A DNA stretch of 64,000 bases from Thermoanaerobaculum sp. GTDB taxonomy: Bacteria; Acidobacteriota; Thermoanaerobaculia; Multivoradales; UBA5704. Location: assembly GCA_021154885.1 (NCBI GenBank), contig JAJKHS010000004.1, positions 1 to 64,000 on the forward strand, given 5' to 3'. This document shows, one piece after another, positions 17,351 through 25,919 of this stretch. How positions within the stretch are numbered: position 1 is the first letter of the stretch; the number at the start of each line of letters is the position of its first letter. Below the pieces are notes generated by a model. It did no database searches, had not been told where the DNA came from, and was given only the letters and a program-made list of their open reading frames with translations. Position numbers and translations under genes: made by a program.

Positions 17351-18101
17351 GGCTCAGCACCTCCTCCGAAAGCCGGTAGTACTCGTAGGCTCCGGTCGAC
17401 CGCGGCGCGAAGGTGAAGATCGACTCCCGATAGGCCGGGCTCTCCTCCAGCCGGACGCTCTTGGTGATGACCGTCTCGAAGACCTTGACCCCGAAGACCC
17501 GCTGGATCTGCTCGTAGATGTCCTTGGCGAGCAGGGTCCGCTTGTCGTACATGGTGATCAGGGCGCCCAGGATCTGGAGCTGGGGGTTGGCCCGGACCTT
17601 GATCTTGTCGATCGTCTCCAGCAGGTCGTCCGTCCCCTCGAGGGCGAAATAGCTCGCCTGGATGGGGATCAGGACGTGGGTGGCGGCCACCAGGGCATTG
17701 ACGGTGATGATCCCCAGGGTCGGCGGCGTGTCGATGATGACGTAGGCGTAGTCGTCCTGGATCCGTTGCACCTCGTCCTTGAGCCGGTAATGGCTGTCGA
17801 GCTCGCCGATGAGCTTGGCCTCGATCTTCGCCAGGGCGATGGTCGACGGGGCGATGGACAGGTTCTGGATCTTGTCCGCGGGACGGACGACGTCGGGGAT
17901 GTGGACGTTGTCCTCGGTCAGGGCGTCGTAGATCGAGGTGCCCAGCTCGTGGATGTCGAGGAAGGACATGGAGCTGTTCGCCTGCGGGTCGAGGTCCACC
18001 AGCAGGGTCTTCATCCCCTTGCTGGCCAGGGCGGCGGCGAGGTTGATGGCGGTCGTCGTCTTGCCGACCCCACCCTTCTGATTGGCGATGGCGATGATCA
18101 T
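17343..18101 (-). CDS. parA: ParA/Soj-family chromosome partitioning ATPase
   Basis: 252 aa from ATG 18101 (MIIAIANQKGGVGKTT). Deviant Walker A KGGVGKTTTAINLA, DLDPQANSS switch region, Walker B-like YVIIDTPPTLG. It lacks the long N-terminal DNA-binding extension of plasmid type Ia ParAs, fitting chromosomal Soj. It works with the downstream ParB to move origins. A 16-bp perfect palindrome lies 56-71 nt upstream of the start. Confidence 0.96.
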   Translation of the reverse strand: MIIAIANQKGGVGKTTTAINLAAALASKGMKTLLVDLDPQANSSMSFLDIHELGTSIYDALTEDNVHIPDVVRPADKIQNLSIAPSTIALAKIEAKLIGELDSHYRLKDEVQRIQDDYAYVIIDTPPTLGIITVNALVAATHVLIPIQASYFALEGTDDLLETIDKIKVRANPQLQILGALITMYDKRTLLAKDIYEQIQRVFGVKVFETVITKSVRLEESPAYRESIFTFAPRSTGAYEYYRLSEEVLSRV

Positions 18102-18156
18102 AGGAGGCGCGCAGTCTAAGGAAAGGCCCGGCACAGGTCAAGGGAACGGAAGGCGG

Positions 18157-18172
18157 TGTCGGCGCGCCGACA
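18157..18172. promoter_or_regulatory. 16-bp perfect palindrome upstream of parA
   Basis: TGTCGGCGCGCCGACA, identical to the site at 33525-33540. Its TGT...ACA frame and 16-bp length match the layout of parS but not its core sequence. It could be an operator for parAB or an unusual partition site; function unproven. Confidence 0.45.
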
Positions 18173-18240
18173 TCGCGGGCAAGTGATTGATCTACAGAGA
18201 GTTGCGCGGCATTTTCGGCGATGTCCGGTCACGGATCGGG

Positions 18241-18741
18241 TCACATCGTCCACTTTCCCAGCTCGTCCGGACTGATCTCCTCCAGCCATTTCTTGAGCTT
18301 CTCCTCGTCGCTGGCGTCGGTGGCGAGATCGACCGCCTGTGCCTTGTCGAGGACGGTGCGCAGGACGAAGATCGGCGACTCGGTGCGCAGGGCCAGGGCG
18401 ATGGCGTCGCTCGGCCGGGCATCGATCGTCAGGGCGGCGTTCTGGTTGCGGACGTGGATGACGGCGAAGAAGGTGCTCTCCCGCAGGTCGGAGATGACGA
18501 TCTTCTCCACCTTCCCCCCGAGCTGCTCCAGGAAGGAGCGCAGGAGGTCGTGGGTCATGGGGCGCGGCGGCTCGACCCCCTCCAGCCGCAGGGCGATGGC
18601 GTTGGCTTCGAAGACGCCGATCCAGATCGGGAGGAACATCTGGCTCCGGACGTCCCGCAGAATCACGATCGGGACGTTGGACGAGGGGTCCAACATCAGG
18701 CCCTTGATTTCGACCTGGAGCTCTTCGTCGGAGTGGCTCAT
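18241..18741 (-). CDS. Bifunctional nuclease (BFN/DUF151) family protein
   Basis: 166 aa from ATG 18741 (MSHSDEELQVEIKGLMLD). The fold is recognisable from FLPIWIGVFEANAIALRLEG, PRPMTHDLLRSFLEQLG and TIDARPSDAIALALRTESPIFV, the standard DUF151 blocks. Founding members have DNase and RNase activity in plants; bacterial members are widespread and little studied. It stands between parAB and miaB, with repeats on its upstream side. Confidence 0.88.
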   Translation of the reverse strand: MSHSDEELQVEIKGLMLDPSSNVPIVILRDVRSQMFLPIWIGVFEANAIALRLEGVEPPRPMTHDLLRSFLEQLGGKVEKIVISDLRESTFFAVIHVRNQNAALTIDARPSDAIALALRTESPIFVLRTVLDKAQAVDLATDASDEEKLKKWLEEISPDELGKWTM

Positions 18742-18778
18742 GGAAGGTATTGTGGGCGCGCCGGAGACCCAGGTCAAG

Positions 18779-18895
18779 GAGACAGCAGGGACTTCAGGGA
18801 CAACAGGGACAGCAGGAACGGAGAAGCCCCGGTCTCAGGGATTATCCTTCTTGTCCTGTTGTCCCTGGAGTCTCTGCTGTCCCTGAAGTCCCTCC
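18779..18895. repeat. 9-bp-periodic GGGACANCA inverted array, copy 2
   Basis: GACAGCAGGGACTTCAGGG units on the left and GTCCCTGAAGTCCCTCC-type units on the right form a long hairpin. The right half is read as the last 16 or so codons of miaB (tail GTSGTAETPGTTGQEG), so the repeat has extended that protein. Confidence 0.8.
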
Positions 18896-20224
18896 CAGCT
18901 CGATCCGGCGCCCGAGGAGGCTGTAAGCGAACGCCTCCTCGACCTGGACGCGGGTCACGCCGCCCAGGGTGACCGGCTCGGAGCCGGCCGCGAAATGGAT
19001 CACGCGATGGCAGGGGGTGCGCCCCGTCTGGGTGCCGGGCTGCTTGCCCCAGCCGGTGACGATGACCTCGAGCGACTTCCCCACCAGGGCCGCGTTGATC
19101 TGCCGCTGAATCCCCTCCTGCAAAGCGAAGAGCCGCTGCAGGCGCTCGGACGCCTCCTCGGCGTCCACGGCACCGCCCAGGCGGGGGGCCGCGGTGCCGG
19201 GCCGCGGCGAGTACTTGAAGGCGTAGACCCCCGAGAAGCCGACCGCCTCCACCAGCTCCAGGGTGAGCCGGAACTCCTCTTCGGTTTCCCCCGGGAAGCC
19301 GACGATGAGGTCGGTCGAGAGGGCGAGGTCGGGACGCGCCCGGCGGAGCTGCGCCACGAGGTCCAGGTACTCGCGCCGCGTGTAGCCCCGCCCCATGCGG
19401 CGCAGGACCGAGTCGGCGCCCGATTGCACGGGCAGATGGAGGGAGGGGCAGATGTTGGCGTGCTTGCCCACCTGCTCCACCATGCGGGGGGTGAAGTCCC
19501 GCGGGTAGGAGGTGACGAAGCGCAGGCGCTCCAGGCCGGGGAGGGCCGCGACCTCCTCCAGCAGGTCGGCGAAGTCGAGGTCGCCGCCCGGCTCACGCCA
19601 GTGGTTCACCGTCTGGCCCAGCAGCTCGACCTCCTGAAAACCGTAGTCCAGGAGGTGCCGGACCTCGCGCACGATCTCCGCCAGCGGGCGGCTGCGCTCG
19701 GGTCCCCGGGTCTGGGGAACGATGCAGAAGGTGCAGTTCTTGTTGCACCCCTCGATAATGGTGACCATGCCCTTGTATTCGCCGTGGCGCGAGACCGCGT
19801 CGACGTCGTAGGTCCGCTCTGCCGGAAAACCGGTGGCCACCACCCGCTCGCCGGCGCGGCGGCGCGCCAGCACGTCCTGGAGCTCGCCCACGCGCGCCGG
19901 ACCGAGCACGAAATCGAGGTCCGGCACCCGCGCCAGGGCCCGCTCCCCCTCCTGTTGAGCGACGCAGCCGCAGAGACCGATGAGCAGCTCCCGGCCGTCC
20001 CGCTTGAGTCGACGGTACTCCCCCAGCCGCGAGTAGACCTTCTGCTCGGCTTTCTCCCGCACGCTGCAGGAGTTGAGCAGGATGACGTCCGCCTCCCTGG
20101 GCTCGCGGGTGGGGAGAATGCCCTGCTGCATGAGCTGGCCGGCCATGCGCTGGCTGTCCAGCTCGTTCATCTGGCAGCCCCAGGTCTCGATGAAGAAACG
20201 GCGGGGGCGGCGGCTCACCTCCAT
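18842..20224 (-). CDS. miaB: tRNA-2-methylthio-N6-dimethylallyladenosine synthase (MiaB)
   Basis: Radical-SAM methylthiotransferase that adds a methylthio group to i6A37 of tRNA. 460 aa from ATG 20224 (MEVSRRPRRFFIETWGCQMN). The N-terminal UPF0004 cluster uses the cysteines in TWGCQMNELDSQ, NSCSVREKA and GLCGCVAQQ. The radical-SAM cluster is CNKNCTFCIVP. Then come the SAM barrel (SGADSVLRRMGRGYTRREYL) and a C-terminal TRAM domain. The extreme C-terminus is encoded by a dispersed repeat. It overlaps the upstream lipoprotein gene by 10 nt and is the last gene of the long minus-strand run. Confidence 0.95.
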   Translation of the reverse strand: MEVSRRPRRFFIETWGCQMNELDSQRMAGQLMQQGILPTREPREADVILLNSCSVREKAEQKVYSRLGEYRRLKRDGRELLIGLCGCVAQQEGERALARVPDLDFVLGPARVGELQDVLARRRAGERVVATGFPAERTYDVDAVSRHGEYKGMVTIIEGCNKNCTFCIVPQTRGPERSRPLAEIVREVRHLLDYGFQEVELLGQTVNHWREPGGDLDFADLLEEVAALPGLERLRFVTSYPRDFTPRMVEQVGKHANICPSLHLPVQSGADSVLRRMGRGYTRREYLDLVAQLRRARPDLALSTDLIVGFPGETEEEFRLTLELVEAVGFSGVYAFKYSPRPGTAAPRLGGAVDAEEASERLQRLFALQEGIQRQINAALVGKSLEVIVTGWGKQPGTQTGRTPCHRVIHFAAGSEPVTLGGVTRVQVEEAFAYSLLGRRIELGGTSGTAETPGTTGQEG

Positions 20225-21072
20225 GCCGGCGGTCCCCCGTTGTCGTTCGGGTTCTGGTTCAGCACGGGGGGCTCGATCGACTGCGGCGCCGGCATCCCGT
20301 TCTTCTTCTTCACCGGTACCGGAGGGGGCTCCTGCTCCTCCCCCTCCCGCAGCCAGCCGGGGAGGGCACCGGCGCGCCGCCCGTCGTCCAGGAAATTCGC
20401 GAGCTGCTGCCGGGCCGTCTCGGTCTCGGCGCGGGCCTTCTGCAGGCGGTCGGTCACCCGGTCCCACTCCGGCTTGACCTGGTTGTCGCGCACGAAGGAG
20501 TCGTTCTCGGAGTAGAAGCGCTGGCGCAGCTCGGTGGACCTCTGCTCCAGCTTCTTGACCTCGTCGGCCGCGGCGCGCCAGCGCAGACGGATCTCCAGGG
20601 CCTGGCTGCGCCAGTACTGCTCGTCGTGAACCGCCGGGTCCGCGGCGCCTGCTGCGGCGGCGGCGGTGGCGGGGGCCGCCTTCTTCTTCTCCTTCGCCTT
20701 CGGGTCCGCCACCGTGATCTGCCCCTTGGCGGCGTACTGGTGGAGGTTCTTGTCGGTGATGACGATCGCCGCCGGAGCGCTCGCCTTCGCCCGGCGCTCC
20801 TTCTCGGCGCGGGCGGCCTGCACGAGGGTCTGGGGCGCGCTGCTCTCGTCGTCACCCGGGTCCACCACCACGGGCGCGTCGTCCCGGGTGGGATCTTTGG
20901 CGGTGGCCGCGGGAGTCGCGGGAGCTGCGGGGGGCGTGGCCGGCGCGGCGACGACGGGAGCGGCAGCGGGAGGAGTCTGCTCCGCCCGGGCGACCGGCTG
21001 CGGCGTGCCGCGGCAACTCATGAGGAAGAGGGTCCCGGCCAGCAGCAGCGAGCTCTCTCTAGGCGCGGCCAT
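20215..21072 (-). CDS. Putative lipoprotein with Ala/Pro-rich and coiled-coil regions
   Basis: 285 aa. The N-terminus LLLAGTLFLMSCRG looks like a lipoprotein signal with Cys near residue 20. Then follow a Pro/Ala-rich linker (PPAAPATPAATAKD), a charged stretch and a helical coiled-coil segment (YWRSQALEIRLRWRAAADEV, continuing into a KKLEQRSTELRQRF stretch), and a Pro/Asn-rich tail. It overlaps the cupin gene upstream and miaB downstream. No named family recognised; probably a periplasmic envelope protein. Confidence 0.7.
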   Translation of the reverse strand: MAAPRESSLLLAGTLFLMSCRGTPQPVARAEQTPPAAAPVVAAPATPPAAPATPAATAKDPTRDDAPVVVDPGDDESSAPQTLVQAARAEKERRAKASAPAAIVITDKNLHQYAAKGQITVADPKAKEKKKAAPATAAAAAGAADPAVHDEQYWRSQALEIRLRWRAAADEVKKLEQRSTELRQRFYSENDSFVRDNQVKPEWDRVTDRLQKARAETETARQQLANFLDDGRRAGALPGWLREGEEQEPPPVPVKKKNGMPAPQSIEPPVLNQNPNDNGGPPAWR

Positions 21073-21412
21073 ATCGGTCCTCCAGTCTCACCACGTCCTC
21101 CAGCTCGGGGGTGGAGACCTCGATGATGTCGCAGCCATTCGCCCCCGCCACCATGCGGTGGCGGGTACCGGGGGTGATGCGGTAGGAGTCGCCGCCCCGC
21201 AGGGTGCGGCTCACCAGGGCGCCGTCCTCCTCGACCACCAGCTCGACCTCGCCCTCGGTCATATAGAGCGTCTCGTCCTTGACCTCGTGATATTGGAGCG
21301 AGAGGGCGTGGCCGGCGTCGACGTGCAGGATCTTCCCCACGTAGCGCTCGGTGTGGGCGAAGATCAGCTCGTAACCCCAGGGCTTGTCGACTCGGCGAAT
21401 GGGAAAGTGCAT
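21059..21412 (-). CDS. Cupin, mannose-6-phosphate isomerase type II-like
   Basis: 117 aa from ATG 21412 (MHFPIRRVDKPWGYEL). A single cupin fold with SLQYHEVKDETLYMTEGEVEL (metal ligands His and Glu) and PGTRHRM (third His). It matches the C-terminal domain of bifunctional mannose-1-phosphate guanylyltransferase/isomerase proteins but lacks the nucleotidyltransferase part. The lysine in DKPWGYE also fits. It may isomerise a sugar phosphate or only bind one. Lies 25 nt after ptsI. Confidence 0.8.
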   Translation of the reverse strand: MHFPIRRVDKPWGYELIFAHTERYVGKILHVDAGHALSLQYHEVKDETLYMTEGEVELVVEEDGALVSRTLRGGDSYRITPGTRHRMVAGANGCDIIEVSTPELEDVVRLEDRYGRA

Positions 21413-21437
21413 CCGGATGTCCCCTTCCAAAAAGATC

Positions 21438-23201
21438 CTACGTCGCCGGCGCCGGCGAGATCGCGCACGCGAAGTGGCGGTCCAGGTGCTCCTGCACCTC
21501 GGCGGCGGTGCTGTGGCTCATGCAGCTCGCCGCCAGGTCCGCCAGGTCCGCCGCGGTCGTCTCCCGAAGCCAACTCTTGACCTCCGGGACCTGCCGCGGG
21601 CTCATCGAGAGGCGCCGCAGGCCTAAGCCGACCAGGAGCATCGCGTACCGCGGGTCCGCGGCCATCTCGCCGCAGAGCCCGATCTCGATGCCGGCTGCCC
21701 GAGCGCTGTCGATGACGAAGCGTAGCATGCGCAGAATCGCGGGATGAAGGGGCTGGTAGAGGCTCGCCACGTGCTCGTTGTTGCGGTCGACCGCCAGGGA
21801 GTACTGGATGAGGTCGTTGGTGCCGATCGAGAAGAAGTCCGCCTCGCGCGCCAGCAGGTCGGCGATCATGGCGGCGGCGGGGACCTCGATCATCACCCCC
21901 AGCCGCACGTCGCGCCGGAAGGGGATCCCCTCGCGCTCCATGTCCGCCATGACCTCGCCGGCGAAGGCGCGGAAGCGGCGCACCTCCTCCACCGTGCTCA
22001 CCATCGGCAGCATGATCCACAGGTCGCCGTGGACGCCGGCGCGGTAGAGGGCCCGGATCTGGCTGCGGAAGACCTCGGTGCGGGCGAGGGTCAGGCGGAT
22101 GCCGCGCAGCCCCAGGACCGGGTTCTCCTCCGCCGTCGCCATCATCTCGCGGGCGAGCTTGCGGCCGCCCAGGTCGTAGGTGCGGATGATGGCCGGGTGG
22201 GGCGCGGCCAGCTCGATCAGCCGGCGGTAGATCTGGACGTGCTCCTCCTCCGTCGGCAGGTGCGGGCTCTTCTCGATGTAGAGGAACTCGCTGCGGTAGA
22301 GGCCGACGCCGGCGGCGCCGAAGAGGGCCACCTCCTCCACCTCCTCGGGCAGGTCGATGTTCGCCATCAGGGCGATCTCGACGCCGTCGCGGGTCACCGC
22401 CGCCAGCTCGCGGGTGGCCAGCAGGTCGCGGTCGCGGCGCTCGAGCTCGGCCTTGCGGGCGCGGTAGCGCTGGAGCGCTTCCGGGGTGGGATGGAGGATG
22501 ACCGTGCCCGTCTCGCCGTCGACGATGATGGGGGCCTCGTCGCACAGCAGGCCCATCACCCCCACCAGGCCGGCGACCGCCGGGATGTTGAGCGAGCGGG
22601 CGATGATGGTGGTGTGCGACGTGCGGCCGCCGCTCTCGATGGCGAAGCCGATGACCCGCTCGCGCCCGAGCCGGATGGCGTCGGAGGGGGTGAGGTCGTC
22701 GGCCACGATGACGATGTCGTCCGGCAGCTCGGAAAGGTGGTGGTGGTCGATCCCCTGGAGGCTGCGCAGCAGGTGGCGGCTGACGTCGGTCAGGTCCTCG
22801 CTGCGCTCGCGCATGTAGGTGTCGTCCATGTGGGCGAAGCGGTCGTCGAGCTCCTCGGCCGTCTTGTGCACGGCCCACTCGGCGTTGACGTGCTGGGTGC
22901 GGATGCGCTCCTCCACCCGGCCCAGGAAGTGGCGGTCGGAGAGGAGCAGGACGTGGGCGTCGAAGATCGCCGCAAGGTCGTTGCCGAGGTCCTCCTCGGC
23001 GCGGGCGCGGACCCGCTTGAGCTCGGTCTGGGCGTGGCGCGCACCCTCGCGCACCCGTTCCACCTCGGCCTCCAACTGGTCGTCCGGGACGTGGAAGCGG
23101 AAGACGTCCGGGCCGCGGGTCTCGATGCACACGGCGCGGCCGATGGCGATGCCGGAGGACACCCCCATGCCCTGCAGAACCTGCATCTCGGCGGCTGGCA
23201 T
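21438..23201 (-). CDS. ptsI: Phosphoenolpyruvate-protein phosphotransferase (PTS enzyme I)
   Basis: Takes phosphate from PEP onto a histidine and hands it to HPr. 587 aa from ATG 23201, chosen for its AGGAG 7 nt upstream over ATG 23234, which overlaps the ptsH stop. The active-site histidine is in ESGGRTSHTTIIARSLNIPA. The PEP-binding barrel has VGLYRSEFLYI, LGLRGIRLTL, MLPMVSTVEEVR and the catalytic Cys in IGLCGEMAADP. No EIIB/EIIC permease is present in the window, so its role is likely regulatory. Confidence 0.95.
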   Translation of the reverse strand: MPAAEMQVLQGMGVSSGIAIGRAVCIETRGPDVFRFHVPDDQLEAEVERVREGARHAQTELKRVRARAEEDLGNDLAAIFDAHVLLLSDRHFLGRVEERIRTQHVNAEWAVHKTAEELDDRFAHMDDTYMRERSEDLTDVSRHLLRSLQGIDHHHLSELPDDIVIVADDLTPSDAIRLGRERVIGFAIESGGRTSHTTIIARSLNIPAVAGLVGVMGLLCDEAPIIVDGETGTVILHPTPEALQRYRARKAELERRDRDLLATRELAAVTRDGVEIALMANIDLPEEVEEVALFGAAGVGLYRSEFLYIEKSPHLPTEEEHVQIYRRLIELAAPHPAIIRTYDLGGRKLAREMMATAEENPVLGLRGIRLTLARTEVFRSQIRALYRAGVHGDLWIMLPMVSTVEEVRRFRAFAGEVMADMEREGIPFRRDVRLGVMIEVPAAAMIADLLAREADFFSIGTNDLIQYSLAVDRNNEHVASLYQPLHPAILRMLRFVIDSARAAGIEIGLCGEMAADPRYAMLLVGLGLRRLSMSPRQVPEVKSWLRETTAADLADLAASCMSHSTAAEVQEHLDRHFACAISPAPAT

Positions 23202-23227
23202 CAAGCTCTCCTCGTCAGCTCTCTTCT

Positions 23228-23497
23228 TCAGCATTCCTCGTCGAAGCGGTTGGCGATCAGCGTCGTCACCGCGCACAGGGCGGCCTCTTCGTCCTCGCCG
23301 TCGCAGCGGATGATCACCTGGCTCCCCTGGCTGGCGGCGAGCAGCAGGATGCCGAGGATGCTCTTGGCGTCGACCTCCTCGCCATCCTTCTCCACCGTCA
23401 CCCGGCTCTGGAACCCTCCCGCGGTGTGCACGAGCTTGGCCGCGGCGCGCGCGTGCAGGCCCAGACGGTTGACGATCTCCGTCTGGCGCTCGATCAT
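23228..23497 (-). CDS. ptsH: HPr phosphocarrier protein
   Basis: 89 aa from ATG 23497. The phosphorylatable His15 is in NRLGLHARAAAKLV and Ser46 in VDAKSILGIL, both at the canonical positions. Ser46 is the site used by HPr kinase/phosphorylase, whose gene is at 24936. The start overlaps the EIIA gene stop as ATGA, indicating coupling. Confidence 0.96.
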   Translation of the reverse strand: MIERQTEIVNRLGLHARAAAKLVHTAGGFQSRVTVEKDGEEVDAKSILGILLLAASQGSQVIIRCDGEDEEAALCAVTTLIANRFDEEC

Positions 23498-23952
23498 GTC
23501 TTCTTCGTCTCCGCCACCACCACGGGGATCGGCCCCGTACAGCACTTTCCCTTCTGCACCAGGTCCCCCGCCAGGCAGACGCTCTTCTGCCCCTTGGCCT
23601 GGAGAGCCCGGGCAAGGTCCGCAACAGTCCCCTCCTCGCCCCCGGTCTGGCAGGCCAGGCGCAGGACCATGGGCAGGTTGACGCCGGTCAGCACCTCGAC
23701 CTTCCCCGCCTGATAGAAGGTCATGGCGATGTTGCAGGGGGTGCCGCCATACATGTCGGTGAGGATCAGGACCCCCTGTCCCGTGTCCAGCCGCGCCAGG
23801 GCCGCGGCGACCTTGGCACGGGCGTCGTCGAAGCCGTCGCTCCAGTCGAGCGACAGGGCCTCGAAGCCCGCGAGCTGGCCGGAGATGACGTTGGCCGCCG
23901 CCATCAACTCCCGCGCCAGCCCGCCATGCGTCAGTATCAGTCTGCCGATCAT
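23494..23952 (-). CDS. PTS EIIA component, mannose/fructose (EIIA-Man) family
   Basis: 152 aa. The phosphoryl-accepting histidine is His9 in LILTHGGLARELM. LTDMYGGTPCNIAM is the second conserved loop. No partner EIIB, EIIC or EIID appears nearby, so it probably serves as an output of the phosphorelay, as in other bacteria with incomplete PTS sets. The C-terminus is Cys-rich (KGKCCTGP), which is unusual. Coupled to ptsH downstream. Confidence 0.9.
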   Translation of the reverse strand: MIGRLILTHGGLARELMAAANVISGQLAGFEALSLDWSDGFDDARAKVAAALARLDTGQGVLILTDMYGGTPCNIAMTFYQAGKVEVLTGVNLPMVLRLACQTGGEEGTVADLARALQAKGQKSVCLAGDLVQKGKCCTGPIPVVVAETKKT

Positions 23953-24023
23953 CGGTTCAAGAACGCCCCTGCTGAGTTGGTAACATGCCGCTTCGCTCCA
24001 CGGATTCCTTTCTTCTTAGCGGC

Positions 24024-24065
24024 GCCGCTTCTAACGGGCCGCCTCTAACGGGCCGCTTCTAACGA
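24024..24065. repeat. Three tandem 14-bp units at the rapZ 3' end
   Basis: GCCGCTTCTAACGG, GCCGCCTCTAACGG and GCCGCTTCTAACGA; the last covers the rapZ stop. On the minus strand each unit offers a TAG, so the stop codon itself has been triplicated. Confidence 0.8.
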
Positions 24066-24967
24066 GCGATATCCCGGTGGATGACCCGCGCCGGCCAGCC
24101 CCTCTCCTCCAGCACGCACTTCAGACGCTCGGCGACCGCCACCGACCGGTGCCGTCCGCCGGTGCAGCCCACGGCCACCGAGAGGTAGCTCCGGTTCTCG
24201 CGCCGGTAGAGCGGCAGGAGGTACGCCAAGAGGTCGGTCAACCGTATCACCAGCTCGCGGAAATCCGGCTGCCGCTCCAGGTAGTCGAGCACCTCGGCGT
24301 CCTGGCCGGTGCGCTCGCGCAGCCCCGGCACGAAGTGGGGGTTGGGCAGGAAGCGGACGTCGAACAGGAGGTCGGTGCCCTGGGGGATGCCGTGCTTGAA
24401 GCCGAAGGAGACCAGCGAGACCACCATCCCCGGCTCCTCGCCGGGGGTGGTCGCGAATTCGCGGTAGACCTGGTTGCGGATCTCGTGGATCGACCACTCG
24501 CTGGTATCGAAGACCATGTCCGCCCGCGCCCGCAGCTCGGCCAGCATCTCCCGCTCGCGCTGGATGCCCTCGACCACGTGGCGGTCCGGCGCCAGGGGGT
24601 GGGGGCGGCGGGTCTCGGAGAAGCGCCGCACCAGGACCTCGTCCGAGGCCTCGAGGAAGAGCAGGGTGGGCTCGATCCGCTCGCGGTCGATCTCGGCGAA
24701 GAGGCGCGGGAACTCCTCGGCGAAGCCGGGGGCGCGGACGTCGGTGACCACGGCGATGCGGTCGTGGCCGCGCACCAGCTCCAGCGGGTTGTCCAGGAAC
24801 AGGCGCAGCAACGGCAGCGGGAGGTTGTCGACCGTGTAGTAGGAGAGGTCCTCGAAGCACTTGGCGACGATGCTTTTCCCTGAGCCCGAAAGGCCGGTGA
24901 TGACCGCGAGCCGCGCCAGCCGCGCCGGCGGGACGTTACCGGAGGGGGGTTTTGCGGGTGCGCTCAA
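24059..24967 (-). CDS. rapZ: RNase adapter / NTP-binding protein RapZ
   Basis: 302 aa. P-loop ITGLSGSGKSIVAKCFED, YYTVDNLPLPLL, the D-box DVRAP, FGFKHGIPQGTDLLFDVRFLPNPHF and the C-terminal CTGGRHRSVAVAERL, the binding site for a small signal molecule in Escherichia coli RapZ, where it delivers a small RNA to RNase E. In other phyla it is usually beside hprK and ptsN, as here, and its role is less clear. Overlaps hprK by 32 nt. Confidence 0.95.
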   Translation of the reverse strand: MSAPAKPPSGNVPPARLARLAVITGLSGSGKSIVAKCFEDLSYYTVDNLPLPLLRLFLDNPLELVRGHDRIAVVTDVRAPGFAEEFPRLFAEIDRERIEPTLLFLEASDEVLVRRFSETRRPHPLAPDRHVVEGIQREREMLAELRARADMVFDTSEWSIHEIRNQVYREFATTPGEEPGMVVSLVSFGFKHGIPQGTDLLFDVRFLPNPHFVPGLRERTGQDAEVLDYLERQPDFRELVIRLTDLLAYLLPLYRRENRSYLSVAVGCTGGRHRSVAVAERLKCVLEERGWPARVIHRDIAR

Positions 24968-25919
24968 GCTGGGCCTCGAGTTTGCGCGCGAACTCCCGGG
25001 CCGAGTGGTGGCCCTGGAGCTTGAGGACGTGATTGCGCGCCGCGATCTCCACCAGGATGCTGATGTTGCGCCCCAGAGCCACCGGCATGCGGATGTAGGG
25101 GCAGGGGGTGTCCAGGATGTGGTACAGCGATTCGTCGAGCCCCAGGCGGTCGTAGGTCTGGCCGTCGCGCCAGTGCTCCAGCTCGATCACCAGGTCGATG
25201 GTCGTCCGCTCGCGCACGGAGGCGAGGCCGAAGAGGTCCTGGACGTTGATGATGCCGATCCCCCTCAGCTCCATATGGTGCCGCAGGGGCCCCTCGCTGT
25301 AGCCCACCAGCTCGCCGTTGGGGTAGCGCTTGGCCATCACCTTGTCGTCCGCCACCAGGCTGTGGCCGCGGGTGATCAGGTCGAGGGCCGACTCGCTCTT
25401 CCCCACTCCGCTCTCGCCGATGAGCAGCACGCCGAGGCCGTAGATCTCCAGCAGCACGCCGTGCAGCGAGGTCGAGGGGACCAGGTGGTCCTCCAGGAAG
25501 TAGCTCAACCCCTTGATCACCGTCGAGGAGAGGGCCGTCGAGGAGAGCACCGGCAGCTCGCGGCTCTGACAGAGGGCGAGGAATCCGGGCAGCGGCTCGA
25601 TCCCCTTGGTGATGACGAACACCGGCACCGGCAGGGCCGTGATCTGCTCCAGCCGCTCCTGGCGCTCCTCATCCCCCAGGGTCTTCAGATACTCCGTCTC
25701 GCTCTCGCCGATGATCTGGACGCGGCCGGGCTTGATGTAGGCGTAATAGCCGGCGAAGGCGAGCCCCGGCTTCTGCACCCGCGGATGGGTGATGGGGTTG
25801 TCCAGGTGCTTCTCACCCGAGAGCACCTTGAGGCGCAGATAGGCGAGCTCCTCGCCCAAGAGCTCCGCCACTCGCACGGCACCGGTCTGCTCGTCTTCCA
25901 TCCTTCCCCTCGGCTCCAT
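24936..25919 (-). CDS. hprK: HPr kinase/phosphorylase
   Basis: 327 aa. Phosphorylates and dephosphorylates HPr at Ser46. The P-loop is GVLLIGESGVGKSESALDLI, with DDKV and the HPrK signature ELRGIGIINVQDLFG. The C-terminal part is RMPVALGRNISILVEIAARN. The start ATG 25919 overlaps the ptsN stop (TGATG) and has GGAGG just upstream. A second ATG at 25901 also has a fair ribosome site. With a Ser46-bearing HPr three genes downstream, the switch looks intact. Confidence 0.95.
   Translation of the reverse strand: MEPRGRMEDEQTGAVRVAELLGEELAYLRLKVLSGEKHLDNPITHPRVQKPGLAFAGYYAYIKPGRVQIIGESETEYLKTLGDEERQERLEQITALPVPVFVITKGIEPLPGFLALCQSRELPVLSSTALSSTVIKGLSYFLEDHLVPSTSLHGVLLEIYGLGVLLIGESGVGKSESALDLITRGHSLVADDKVMAKRYPNGELVGYSEGPLRHHMELRGIGIINVQDLFGLASVRERTTIDLVIELEHWRDGQTYDRLGLDESLYHILDTPCPYIRMPVALGRNISILVEIAARNHVLKLQGHHSAREFARKLEAQLERTRKTPLR

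Noticed and set aside
20225..20467. 81-residue Arg/Pro-rich extension upstream of MiaB
   Set aside because: It is the lipoprotein coding region read in another frame; MiaB homologues start near the ETWGCQMN motif.
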